DNA of 36,119 bases from Alphaproteobacteria bacterium (GTDB lineage: Bacteria; Pseudomonadota; Alphaproteobacteria; Acetobacterales; Acetobacteraceae). Under the pieces are notes generated by a model, which saw only the letters and a program-made list of their open reading frames with translations, was not told the origin of the DNA and did not search any database. The stretch covers positions 1 to 36,119 of the forward strand of contig JAPLOH010000102.1 of assembly GCA_026400845.1 (NCBI GenBank), given 5' to 3'. A program made the translations under genes and the position numbers. This document shows, in pieces, positions 26,657 through 36,119 of this stretch. The first letter of the stretch is position 1, and every line of letters starts with the position of its first letter.

Positions 26657-27721
26657 CTACAGGAAATCCCTGAGCAGGGGCACCAGGGGGCGGTCGGCCG
26701 CGGGCATGGGGTATTCGGCGAGCTTGTCGGGGCGCACCCAGGCAAGCTGCTGGTTCTCGCGCCCGGTCGGCGTGCCTTTCCAGCGGCGGCAGAGATACAG
26801 CGGCATCAGCAGGTGGAAGCTGTCGTATTCGTGGGAGGCGAAGGTGAAGGCGGCGAGGCAGTTGGACGCGACATCGATGCCGAGCTCCTCCTTCAACTCG
26901 CGGATCAGGGCGGCCTCCGGGGTCTCGCCGGGGTTGAGTTTGCCGCCGGGGAATTCCCACAGCCCGGCCATTTTCTTGCCCTCGGGGCGGCGGGCGAGGA
27001 GAATGCGGCCGTCGCGATCGACGAGGGCGCAGGCGGCGACGAGCACGAGCGGCTTGCCCCCGTCAGTGCGGGCCTCGACCTCCGGGGCGCCGAACAGGTC
27101 GGTACGGTTGGCCTCGAAATGCAGCACCTTCACCACGTCGCCGCGGGCGGTGAACATCTCCTCGCCCGCGCCGACATGGCGCAAGCCGATACGGCGCAGC
27201 ACCGCCTGGCTCGCGGCATTGGAGGTCGCGACGGAGGCGTGCACACGTTCGATATCGAGATTGGCCAGCGCCCAGCGCGCCATCCGCCCGGCCGCCTCGC
27301 GCGCCACCCCTTGGCCCCAGAAGTTGAGGCCGACCCAGTAGCCGAGCTTGGCCGCCTTGCCGTCCTCATCGAGCCGCAGGCCGACGCCGCCGACCAGGAT
27401 TTCCCGCTCGCCCTCGTGGCGAGTGATCGCGAGGTGCCAGGCCCGGCCGGCGGCGATCGCCTCGCGGGTGAAGCCGACCCAGCTCACGGCGACATCGTGC
27501 GGGTAGGGGAAGGGCACCTCGGCGAGGTCCCGGCAGACCTCCCAGTGGTTCATCAGATTGTGCAGTTCCGCCGCATCGCCCGGCGCGAAGGGCCGCAGCA
27601 CGAGGCGCTCGGTCGCGATCGGGGCGAAATCGGGGACGGGCGGCGCGGAAGGCACGGCCCGAGGCGAGCCGGTTGCACGACGACGCTTCGTGGGGGAAGG
27701 AGGTTTTGGCGGACGTGTCAT
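26657..27721 (-). CDS. GNAT acetyltransferase-Nudix hydrolase fusion (MutT-like)
   Basis: This is a two-domain protein (354 aa). After a basic, Pro-rich N-terminus (1-32) comes a RimJ/RimL-type GNAT domain: TERLVLRPFAPGDAAELHNL, and the acetyl-CoA loop around WGQGVAREAAGRM at 135-147. From about 225 a Nudix domain follows with a complete box: G260, E266, R274, E275, E278, E279, G281. It resembles MutT-type 8-oxo-dGTP pyrophosphohydrolases (LLARRPEGKKMAGLWEFPGGK). The ATG at 27721 overlaps the TGA of the upstream gene (ATGA). The fusion order GNAT-Nudix is known in alphaproteobacteria. The acetylation target is unknown. Confidence 0.92.
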   Translation of the reverse strand: MTRPPKPPSPTKRRRATGSPRAVPSAPPVPDFAPIATERLVLRPFAPGDAAELHNLMNHWEVCRDLAEVPFPYPHDVAVSWVGFTREAIAAGRAWHLAITRHEGEREILVGGVGLRLDEDGKAAKLGYWVGLNFWGQGVAREAAGRMARWALANLDIERVHASVATSNAASQAVLRRIGLRHVGAGEEMFTARGDVVKVLHFEANRTDLFGAPEVEARTDGGKPLVLVAACALVDRDGRILLARRPEGKKMAGLWEFPGGKLNPGETPEAALIRELKEELGIDVASNCLAAFTFASHEYDSFHLLMPLYLCRRWKGTPTGRENQQLAWVRPDKLAEYPMPAADRPLVPLLRDFL

Positions 27722-29007
27722 TGGCGAGGGTCGATCTGCAGCAGAACCGGCACCTTGCCGCGTTCGGTGGAGTGGCGGCCGGCGACGTAGATGCGGCCGG
27801 CATCGTCGCGCACGTCGGAGCCGTAGATGAGCCGGATGCGGCCGAGCGGCAATTCGAGCCGGCGCGCACGGGACTGGCCGGTGGCGAGGTCGCGGACTAC
27901 CCAATCCCAGGTCGAGGGTTCGGCCTGGGCGAGACCGGCCAGGGTGGTCGTGCCGTCCCAGGCGAAAAGGGCCGAGGCATAGGATGGGCCGGCGGGGTGG
28001 AACCAGCCGAGCGGGGTAACGGTGGCGGGGTTGCCGGGGCTGATGCGATGGAGGAAGCCGGCCGATGTGGCGATGACGATGGCGCCGTCCGCCAGGGTCG
28101 CGAGACCGATGATGCCGTGGGCGGTGGCGGGGGACATCGCCCCCGCGTAGTTGGCGAGCGGGGTGGCGGCCAGCAGCGTCATCGGGGGTGCGAATTCGAG
28201 CAATTCGGCGGTCATGGTGCCGTCCGCGCCGCGCTGCATGCGGGGGACGAAGACGTGGCCGCCGGCGTCGGCGACGATGTTGCGCGACATGTGGCCGCCG
28301 GGCGCGCCGATCGCCTGGCGGGCGACGGCGCCGGAGTGGATATCGAAACTGTAGAGCACATGGCCCCACAATCCGAGCGCCCAGATTGTCCGCCCCCCGC
28401 CGGCCGCGCAGGTGAGCCCTTCCGGCACGGCAAGATGGTGCCGCCACTCGGCCTCGTCGGGATGCAGCGACCAGATATGCGAACCCCAGACCGGAGGCGC
28501 GCTGCCGTCCTCCGCCTCGCCCTCCTCGTCGGTGGAAGTGAACCACAGCCGACCGTCCGCCATGGGCAGGATTTTGGAGTGGAGCTTGATCTGCTTCTCG
28601 CCAGGACGTCGCAAACCGAGGCGGGCGAGTTGGCCAAGCACATTCCCCCGGTCGGCGACGGTGCCGGTTGCCGGGTCGAAGCGCACGAGATGGGCGGAGT
28701 GATCACCGTCGACTGCCGAGACACCGCACCAGATGCCGCCAGCATCGTCCCGCCCGGTAGCGCCCCAGATGGCATGGGCGCCGGGGAAATCCGGGAGCGG
28801 GATCTCGCGGATGGCGGGCGGCCGCAGCGGATCGGCCGGCAGCGCCGTGTAGACGTGCGAGGCCGCCCATGAGGGTGCCGCCGCGAGTGCCGCGAAGCCG
28901 CCGAGCGCCGCCCGGCGGGAGAGCGTCCGATGTGAAAGCAGTGCGCGGTTCAGCTGCGGTAGCTGCCGTTGATGTCGATGTAGCCGTGCGTCAGGTCGCA
29001 GGTCCAC
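27718..29007 (-). CDS. Predicted exported (Tat-type) beta-propeller-like protein of unknown function
   Basis: I do not recognise a named family. The protein (429 aa from the GTG at 29007) has a twin-arginine signal, [22 protein letters not shown] at about residues 29-50. After it come repeating blade-like segments with periodic Gly-Asp turns and W/Y strands (DGRLWFTSTDEEG, GRTIWALGLWGHVLYSFD, DGAIVIATSAGFLHRI, DDAGRIYVAGRHS), as in NHL/SMP-30-type propellers. GTG 29007 would overlap argJ by 58 nt. No ATG, GTG or TTG lies between there and the twin-arginine motif, so either the overlap is real or a rare start such as CTG is used. It sits between argJ and the GNAT-Nudix gene and is co-oriented. 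Confidence 0.7.
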   Translation of the reverse strand: MDLRPDARLHRHQRQLPQLNRALLSHRTLSRRAALGGFAALAAAPSWAASHVYTALPADPLRPPAIREIPLPDFPGAHAIWGATGRDDAGGIWCGVSAVDGDHSAHLVRFDPATGTVADRGNVLGQLARLGLRRPGEKQIKLHSKILPMADGRLWFTSTDEEGEAEDGSAPPVWGSHIWSLHPDEAEWRHHLAVPEGLTCAAGGGRTIWALGLWGHVLYSFDIHSGAVARQAIGAPGGHMSRNIVADAGGHVFVPRMQRGADGTMTAELLEFAPPMTLLAATPLANYAGAMSPATAHGIIGLATLADGAIVIATSAGFLHRISPGNPATVTPLGWFHPAGPSYASALFAWDGTTTLAGLAQAEPSTWDWVVRDLATGQSRARRLELPLGRIRLIYGSDVRDDAGRIYVAGRHSTERGKVPVLLQIDPRQ

Positions 29008-30179
29008 ACCGTCGCCTTGCCCTTGCCGAGGCCGATGTCGACGGCGATGTTGACCTCCTGGCCCTTCATGTGCGCGACCACCGGGGTCTCGTCATAGCCC
29101 GGCACCACGCCGCCGTCCTTGGCCATCCAGACGCCGCCGACGCCGACCGAGATCTTGTCGCGATCGGCCGGTTCGCCGGCCTTGCCGACCGCCATCACGA
29201 TGCGGCCCCAATTGGCGTCCTCGCCGGCGATGGCGGTTTTCACCAGCGGCGAGTTGGCGATCGCCATGCCGATGCGCTTGGCCGACTTGCCCGTGGTGGC
29301 GCCGGTGACGTCGATGCGGATGAGCTTCTGGGCGCCCTCGCCGTCGCGGACCACCTGCAATGCGAGATCGAGCAGCACCTCGTTGAGCGCGCTGGCAAAG
29401 CCCGCGAGTTCCTTGCCGCCGTCGTCGGAAATCTTCGGATGCTTGGCTTGGCCGGTCGCGAACAGCATCACGGTGTCCGACGTCGAGGTATCGCTATCAA
29501 CGGTGGTGCAGTTGAAGCTGGTCGCGACGCCCTTGGAGAGCATCGCCTGCAATGCCGGGGCGGGGATTTTCGCGTCTGTGAAGATGAAGCACAGCATGGT
29601 CGCCATATCGGGCGCGATCATACCGCTGCCCTTGGCGATGCCGTTGATGCGCACTTCCCGCCCGCCGATCGTCGCGGTTCGGGTGACGCCCTTGGGGAAG
29701 GTGTCGGTGGTCATGATGCCGCGGGCGGCGGCGTCCCAGCCGGAGTCCGTGAGGTTGGCATGGAGCTCCGGCAGCGCGGCGGTGAGCTTCTCGTGCGGCA
29801 GGACCTCGCCGATCACCCCGGTGGAGGAGAGGAACACCTGCTTCACCGGCACCCCCGCGATCTTTGCGGCGGCCGCGGCGGTGGCTTTGCAGGCGTCGGC
29901 GCCGGCCTTGCCGGTGAACACGTTGGCATTCCCCGCGTTGATCACCACCGCGCGGGCCTTGCCGCCAGACAGCATCTCGCGGCACCAGTCGATCGGCGCG
30001 CCAGGGCATTTGGAGGAGGTGAACACCCCCGCCACCGTGGTGCCGGCGGCGAGTTCCGCCATCACGACGTCATTGCGGCCCTTGTAGCGGATGCCGGCGG
30101 CGATCGCGCCGAGGCGGACGCCGGCCAGCGGCGGCAGTTCTGGCAGGGGGACGGCGAGCGGCGAGACGGCCATGGCCAT
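28950..30179 (-). CDS. argJ: Bifunctional ornithine acetyltransferase / N-acetylglutamate synthase ArgJ
   Basis: It catalyses the first and fifth steps of the cyclic arginine pathway, moving acetyl from N-acetylornithine to glutamate (409 aa). The self-cleavage site is seen in GSGMIAPDMATMLCF, with A193|T194 as scissile bond and T194 as the catalytic nucleophile of the beta chain. Other family segments are VINAGNANVFTGKAG, SSTGVIGEVLP and GEDANWGRIVMAVGKAG. The ATG at 30179 has AGAGGA about 8 nt upstream; Met3 is an alternative. It follows the parvulin gene by 30 nt, an arrangement I know from other alphaproteobacteria. The last 19 codons may also encode the N-terminus of the next protein in another frame. 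Confidence 0.97.
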   Translation of the reverse strand: MAMAVSPLAVPLPELPPLAGVRLGAIAAGIRYKGRNDVVMAELAAGTTVAGVFTSSKCPGAPIDWCREMLSGGKARAVVINAGNANVFTGKAGADACKATAAAAAKIAGVPVKQVFLSSTGVIGEVLPHEKLTAALPELHANLTDSGWDAAARGIMTTDTFPKGVTRTATIGGREVRINGIAKGSGMIAPDMATMLCFIFTDAKIPAPALQAMLSKGVATSFNCTTVDSDTSTSDTVMLFATGQAKHPKISDDGGKELAGFASALNEVLLDLALQVVRDGEGAQKLIRIDVTGATTGKSAKRIGMAIANSPLVKTAIAGEDANWGRIVMAVGKAGEPADRDKISVGVGGVWMAKDGGVVPGYDETPVVAHMKGQEVNIAVDIGLGKGKATVWTCDLTHGYIDINGSYRS

Positions 30180-30209
30180 GGGTCGATTCCTCTTATTTTT
30201 TATGCGATT

Positions 30210-31085
30210 TCAGGGCTTCGGCGGCGGCGCGGCGTCATCGGTGGCGCGTCGGGCCGTGCCGTCGGGATTGTAGCGCTCGATGGTGACCACCGCGCGGGCG
30301 GCGGCGAGCACCTTCTGCACGCCCTCCTGGATCACCTTCTGGCGCAAATCGTCCTGCGCCTGCTCGAAGCTCGGCGACGGCGCGGCGCGGCGTTCCTCCA
30401 CCTTGATGACATGCCAGCCGAACTGCGTCTTCACCGGCTTGTCGGAGACCTGGCCGGGCTTGAGGGCGAAGGCCGCCTCGGCAAATTCCGGCACCATGTC
30501 GGTGCGTTTGAAGAAGCCGAGATCGCCGCCCTGGCCGGCGCCGGGGTCGCTGCTGCGGGCCTTGGCCAGCGCCGCGAAGTCACCGCCCTTTTTGAGTTCG
30601 GCGACCACCTTGATCGCGTCCGCTTCGCTGGCGACCAGGATATGGCGGGCACGCACCTCGACCTCGCCCTCCTTCCCCGCGATCTCGGCGGTGTAGCGCG
30701 CGCGAAGCTTGTCCTCGGTGATGCTCGGCCCGATGTCGCGGCGCATGATCGCGTTCTCGAGCGCCTCCTCGGTGGCCCGCGCAATGCCACGCTGCACCAA
30801 GGGGTCCTTCTCCAGGCCCTCCTTGCGGGCCAAGGCGGCGACCGCGGCGCGATCGATCAACTGATCGATCAGCATCGGCATCAGCACGTTCTGCGGCATG
30901 CCCCGATATTCCTGCGGCAGGCTCTGCGCCGCCTCGGTGATGTCGCTGACATGGATCTCCGCACCGTTCACCCGCGCCACGACCGGGTCGGCCACGGCGG
31001 TGGTTTGGGCGTGGACGGCCGGAGCGAGTATGGAGGCAGCGAGCAGGGCCAGGGCAAGTGCCAGGCTGGAGCGGGACGGCCGCAT
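30210..31085 (-). CDS. Periplasmic parvulin-type peptidyl-prolyl isomerase
   Basis: This is a PpiC/SurA-like folding factor exported by Sec (291 aa). The signal peptide is about residues 1-26 (SLALALALLAASILAPAVHA before QTT). An N-terminal SurA-like helical part (MPMLIDQLIDRAAVAALARKEGL) is followed by the rotamase domain: VRARHILVASEADA, GGDLGFFKRTDMVPEFAEAAF and FGWHVIKVEERR. The C-terminus is Pro/Ala-rich (DDAAPPPKP). The ATG at 31085 has TAAGGA upstream and a candidate promoter at 31110-31139. It is divergent from secA, so export and folding functions sit back to back. Confidence 0.94.
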   Translation of the reverse strand: MRPSRSSLALALALLAASILAPAVHAQTTAVADPVVARVNGAEIHVSDITEAAQSLPQEYRGMPQNVLMPMLIDQLIDRAAVAALARKEGLEKDPLVQRGIARATEEALENAIMRRDIGPSITEDKLRARYTAEIAGKEGEVEVRARHILVASEADAIKVVAELKKGGDFAALAKARSSDPGAGQGGDLGFFKRTDMVPEFAEAAFALKPGQVSDKPVKTQFGWHVIKVEERRAAPSPSFEQAQDDLRQKVIQEGVQKVLAAARAVVTIERYNPDGTARRATDDAAPPPKP

Positions 31086-31109
31086 GGGATTTCCTTACAG
31101 AAGTCTGCC

Positions 31110-31139
31110 CGTATAGGCCCGCCGTCGCGGTGCGGACAA
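31110..31139 (-). promoter_or_regulatory. Candidate promoter of the parvulin-argJ unit
   Basis: On the minus strand TTGTCC (31139-31134) and TATACG (31115-31110) are 18 nt apart, with the ATG 24 nt past the -10 and a good Shine-Dalgarno between. This gives a short leader of about 18 nt. Confidence 0.55.
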
Positions 31140-31197
31140 GCAGCGCATTGGCGCAAGCGGACCGGAAATTCGCTGGCACTCGGGTGGCGAAGGGAGA

Positions 31198-31233
31198 AAG
31201 CGCTTCTTTTTGAAAAAAGAAGCAAAAACTTTC
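31198..31233 (+). repeat. REP-like intergenic repeat, copy C (left half of inverted doublet)
   Basis: The arms are GCTTC + T5 and A6 + GAAGC, followed by AAAAACTTTCTATCCGTTGG. It is in plus orientation and faces copy D. The homology with copy D continues past the hairpin into a GTTGGCT..GCCCTC segment, so the repeat unit here is about 55-60 nt. Confidence 0.8.
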
Positions 31234-31239
31234 TATCCG

Positions 31240-31275
31240 TTGGCTTTGCCCTCCCCGGGGTGAGGGCGGAGCCAA
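31240..31275. other. Central GC-rich hairpin between repeat copies C and D
   Basis: A 14-bp stem with two G-U pairs (TTGGCTTTGCCCTC / GAGGGCGGAGCCAA) encloses an 8-nt loop CCCGGGGT. With copies C and D as outer arms, the whole 31198-31321 segment is one long imperfect palindrome centred near 31258. No T-run follows. Confidence 0.75.
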
Positions 31276-31283
31276 ACAGAGGG

Positions 31284-31321
31284 AAGTTTTTTGTTTCTTT
31301 TTTTTCAAAAAAGAACCACTT
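31284..31321 (-). repeat. REP-like intergenic repeat, copy D (right half of inverted doublet)
   Basis: Minus orientation, facing copy C. Read on the minus strand, its arms are GGTTC + T6 and A8 + GAAAC, so one arm pair (G versus A) is mismatched, the only copy where pairing is damaged. It is followed by CAAAAAACTTCCCTCTGTTTGGC on that strand. Confidence 0.75.
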
Positions 31322-31353
31322 CCTTCCTTCCCCGGCGAATTTTGCCTCTCGCG

Positions 31354-31382
31354 TTGACCCAGGCCGGTCCGAGTCCTATCTG
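31354..31382 (+). promoter_or_regulatory. Candidate promoter of secA
   Basis: TTGACC (31354-31359) and TATCTG (31377-31382) are 17 nt apart. The expected start is near 31389, giving a leader of about 60 nt before the ATG at 31449. It begins 33 nt to the right of the repeat doublet, so the palindrome lies just upstream of the promoter and outside the transcript. I see no SecM-like arrest peptide in the leader. Confidence 0.6.
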
Positions 31383-31448
31383 ACAGCGTGAGATCGGCGC
31401 CCGCCGTGCCGGGCTGGCGCCGTTTCGCCTGTTCCCGGAAGGCCTGCC

Positions 31449-34175
<2,727 letters not shown>

Positions 34176-34185
34176 GGAGGCCGAC

Positions 34186-35343
34186 ATGGGTTTGCGCGCC
34201 AGTTTCCTCGCCGCTTTGCTGGTCCCCGCCGTCGCGTGGCTGCCCGCCGCCGCCCGCGCGGACGTGACGATCGGAGCGGTCCTGTCATTGACAGGCCCCG
34301 CCGCCTCGATCGGCATTCCCGGCCGAAACGTGATCGACATGCTGCCGCGCGAGGCCAACGGGCAGAAGATCCGCTACGTCATCCTCGATGATGGCAGCGA
34401 CAGCACCAACGCGGTGAAGGCGTTCCAGAAGCTGGTCGGCGAAGAGAAGGTCGATCTCGTGTTCGGCCCGTCGGTGACGCCGACTTCGCTTGCGGTGCTC
34501 GACGTCGCAGGCGCGACAGCGACACCCTTCATCAGCCATGCCGGCTCGGAGTCGATCATCCAGCCGCCGGAGGGCAACCGGCGCTGGGCGTTCAAGCTCG
34601 TGGTGTCCGAGGCGATGATGGTGGCGCCGCCGCTCAAATGGCTGAAGGCCCAGGGTGGCAACACCCTCGCCGGCATCGCCATGGCGACCGCCTTCGGCGA
34701 TGCCTTCACCGGTGCCGCCAAGGCCGACGCGGCGGCGCGCGGAATCGCCTGGCTCGGCGAGGAGAAATACAACCCGGCCGATACCTCGGTGACCCCGCAG
34801 GCGCTCAAGACGATGACAAAGCAGCCGGATGCAGTGTTCATCGCCGCCTCCGGCACCCCCGGTGCCCTCCCGGTGATCGAACTGCGGGCCCGCGGCTACA
34901 AGGGGCCGATCCTGCATAACCAGGGCATCGCCAACCCCGATTTCCTGCGCATCGCCGGAAAATCGGCCGACGGCATGCTCGTCGCGGTCAACCCCGTGAT
35001 GGTCGCCGAGCAGCTGCCGGATAGCGGCGAGATCACCAAGTCGGCGATGGATTACGTGCGCGCCTACGAAGGCAAGTACGGCCCCAACACGCGCTCGATC
35101 TTCGGCGCCATCGCCTGGGACGCCTACCTGCTGTTCGCCGAGGCGCTGCCGGTGGCGCTGAAATCGGCCCAACCCGGCACCGCCGAGTTCCGCAAGGCGC
35201 TGCGCGACGCGATGGAGCAGGTGAAGGAACTCAAGGGCGCCGGCGGCGTTTTCTCGCTGACGCCGAGCAACCACAACGGCGCCGACGAGCGCGCGCTGGT
35301 GCTGACCACCGTGCAGGACGGCGCGTGGAAAGTGCTGAAGTAG
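34186..35343 (+). CDS. ABC transporter substrate-binding protein, branched-chain amino acid (LivK-like) family
   Basis: This is a type-I periplasmic binding protein (385 aa) with a Sec signal (SFLAALLVPAVAWLPAAARA, cleavage about residue 25). The mature protein starts DVTIGAVLSLTGPAASIGIPG, typical of the family. Ligand-pocket and hinge segments follow: LVGEEKVDLVFGPSVTPTSLAV, FISHAGSESIIQPPEGNRRWAF and ARGYKGPILHNQGIANPDF. The ATG at 34186 has GGGAGG 6 nt upstream and is only 10 nt after secA. No LivH/M/G/F permease or ATPase genes are in the window. Ligands in this family include amino acids, aromatic acids, amides and urea, so the ligand is unknown. Confidence 0.92.
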   Translation: MGLRASFLAALLVPAVAWLPAAARADVTIGAVLSLTGPAASIGIPGRNVIDMLPREANGQKIRYVILDDGSDSTNAVKAFQKLVGEEKVDLVFGPSVTPTSLAVLDVAGATATPFISHAGSESIIQPPEGNRRWAFKLVVSEAMMVAPPLKWLKAQGGNTLAGIAMATAFGDAFTGAAKADAAARGIAWLGEEKYNPADTSVTPQALKTMTKQPDAVFIAASGTPGALPVIELRARGYKGPILHNQGIANPDFLRIAGKSADGMLVAVNPVMVAEQLPDSGEITKSAMDYVRAYEGKYGPNTRSIFGAIAWDAYLLFAEALPVALKSAQPGTAEFRKALRDAMEQVKELKGAGGVFSLTPSNHNGADERALVLTTVQDGAWKVLK

Positions 35344-35570
35344 CAAAGCACTCGGCAAGGTCGGCAGCGTTCAGCCGATCGCGCGGCATCCGGCGAACAC
35401 CGTACCTCCCAGGGTTGGCGTGAGTTCGGAACCCTGAGGTCGCCACCATCGTGGGCCGCAGCGCCGTTACTCTCCTCAACATGGGGACTGACAGCACCGT
35501 AGCGCTGGTGTACGATGTCGGCAACTCGATCATGGCAGATCGGAATCATATCGAAAAGGGGAACCGCATC
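35344..35570. other. Intergenic region between the two binding-protein genes
   Basis: No gene is apparent. One inverted repeat stands out at 35410-35436: CAGGGTT and AACCCTG with a 13-nt spacer, which could be a weak terminator for the upstream gene or a regulator site. A clear promoter for the dctP-like gene was not found; the Shine-Dalgarno AAAAGGGG precedes its ATG. Confidence 0.4.
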
Positions 35571-36119
35571 ATGACGACAACGCGCCGGACCGTGCTCACA
35601 ACGGGCCTTGCAACCGGCCTCGCGGCGCTTGCCATGCCGCATGTCGCACGGGCCCAGAGCCGAAATTTCAGTTTCGCCTACGACCAGCCGCGCACCACCG
35701 GCTACGGCATTCTCGCTGATATCTTCGGCAACAAGCTGAAGGAACTTAGCAAGGGCACGATGTCGATCGACCAGTTCCCCGGCGCACAGCTCGGCCAGGA
35801 GCCGCAGGCGCTGCAGAAGGTCCGTTCGGGCGACATCGACTTCAACATCTCCTCGACCGCGAACGCCTCCACCGTGGCGCCAGAATCGGGCGTCTTCTCG
35901 CTGCACTTCCTGTTCACCGGCGAGGCGCATCTCGCCAAGGCGATTGCCGACCCCGGCGTGGTCGCGGCAGTGCGGGCAATGTTCAAGGAGCGCGTGCAGG
36001 GCGCCCAGGTGCTGGCGGTCGGCACGCTCGGCCTGCGCAACATCTACGCCAAGCGCGAAATTCGCAACGTCGGCGACATGAAGGGCCTCAAGATCCGCGT
36101 TCAGGCGACCAAGACCGAG
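35571..36119 (+). CDS. TRAP transporter substrate-binding protein, DctP family (partial, C-terminus outside window)
   Basis: This is the periplasmic binding protein of a tripartite ATP-independent (TRAP) transporter; 183 codons are visible and the gene runs off the right edge. The signal has twin arginines, TTTRRTVLTTGLATGLAALAMPHVARAQ, so Tat export is likely. The mature part shows the DctP pattern: FADIFGNKL-like DIFGNKLKELSKGTMSIDQFPGAQLGQEPQALQKVRSGDIDF, and the start of the substrate-arginine region NVGDMKGLKIRVQAT. The ATG at 35571 follows AAAAGGGG. The dctQ and dctM genes would be expected beyond the edge. Ligands in this family are mostly carboxylates. Confidence 0.9.
   Translation, partial: MTTTRRTVLTTGLATGLAALAMPHVARAQSRNFSFAYDQPRTTGYGILADIFGNKLKELSKGTMSIDQFPGAQLGQEPQALQKVRSGDIDFNISSTANASTVAPESGVFSLHFLFTGEAHLAKAIADPGVVAAVRAMFKERVQGAQVLAVGTLGLRNIYAKREIRNVGDMKGLKIRVQATKTE

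Noticed and set aside
25238-27790. 850-codon plus-strand protein running through the region
   Set aside because: Only the first ~150 codons look coding; the rest is antisense to cinA-like and GNAT-Nudix genes and is shadow-like in composition.

Overview
The window comes from a high-GC alphaproteobacterium. It has a complete NuoA-to-NuoN gene order with separate nuoC and nuoD, an alphaproteobacterial addA/addB pair next to tsaE and trxA, and a secA / parvulin / argJ neighbourhood. A small intergenic repeat with A/T-rich arms (four copies) resembles elements I associate with Acetobacteraceae. That family placement is inference from memory, not a search result. No insertion sequence, phage gene or CRISPR array is visible; this is mostly chromosomal core with a few accessory genes.

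Layout. (1) 1-13209, minus strand: the respiratory complex I operon, nuoA at the right through a truncated nuoN at the left edge. Genes overlap or lie 1-42 nt apart, and several Shine-Dalgarno sequences are fused to the stop codon of the preceding gene. tRNA-Asp(GTC) lies 127 nt upstream of nuoA on the same strand. (2) 13562-14470, plus strand: an acetamidase/formamidase family gene. (3) 21817-14633, minus strand: tsaE, addB, addA, trxA, with the first three translationally coupled (tRNA t6A modification, double-strand-break repair, thiol redox). (4) 21916-25126, plus strand: a three-gene unit of thioredoxin-reductase-like ferredoxin-NADP+ reductase, CofC (2-phospho-L-lactate guanylyltransferase family, coenzyme F420 pathway) and a 14-TM DHA2-type MFS transporter, joined by TTGA and ATGA overlaps. 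(5) 25127-25855: a gene-poor stretch with a promoter-like element, an unfinished proline/alanine/arginine-rich reading frame and a repeat copy. (6) 31085-25856, minus strand: periplasmic parvulin PPIase, argJ, a predicted exported beta-propeller-like protein, a GNAT-Nudix fusion and a CinA/MoaB-like protein, packed as one unit. (7) 31086-31448: a divergent promoter region holding two inverted repeat copies around a GC-rich hairpin. (8) 31449-36119, plus strand: secA, a branched-chain amino-acid-type ABC substrate-binding protein 10 nt downstream, and the start of a TRAP-type DctP binding protein cut by the window edge.

The items most worth a second look are: the REP-like repeat family with a compensatory stem change and its inverted doublet between secA and the parvulin gene; the FNR-CofC-MFS unit, whose first junction is a 15-bp tandem repeat carrying both coding sequence and ribosome-binding motifs; the run of stop-codon/Shine-Dalgarno fusions in nuoD-H; a histidine-rich NuoJ tail; and the possibly leaderless, stop-less reading frame at 25274. 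I do not see a clearly new multi-gene system. The FNR-CofC-MFS unit is the closest candidate.
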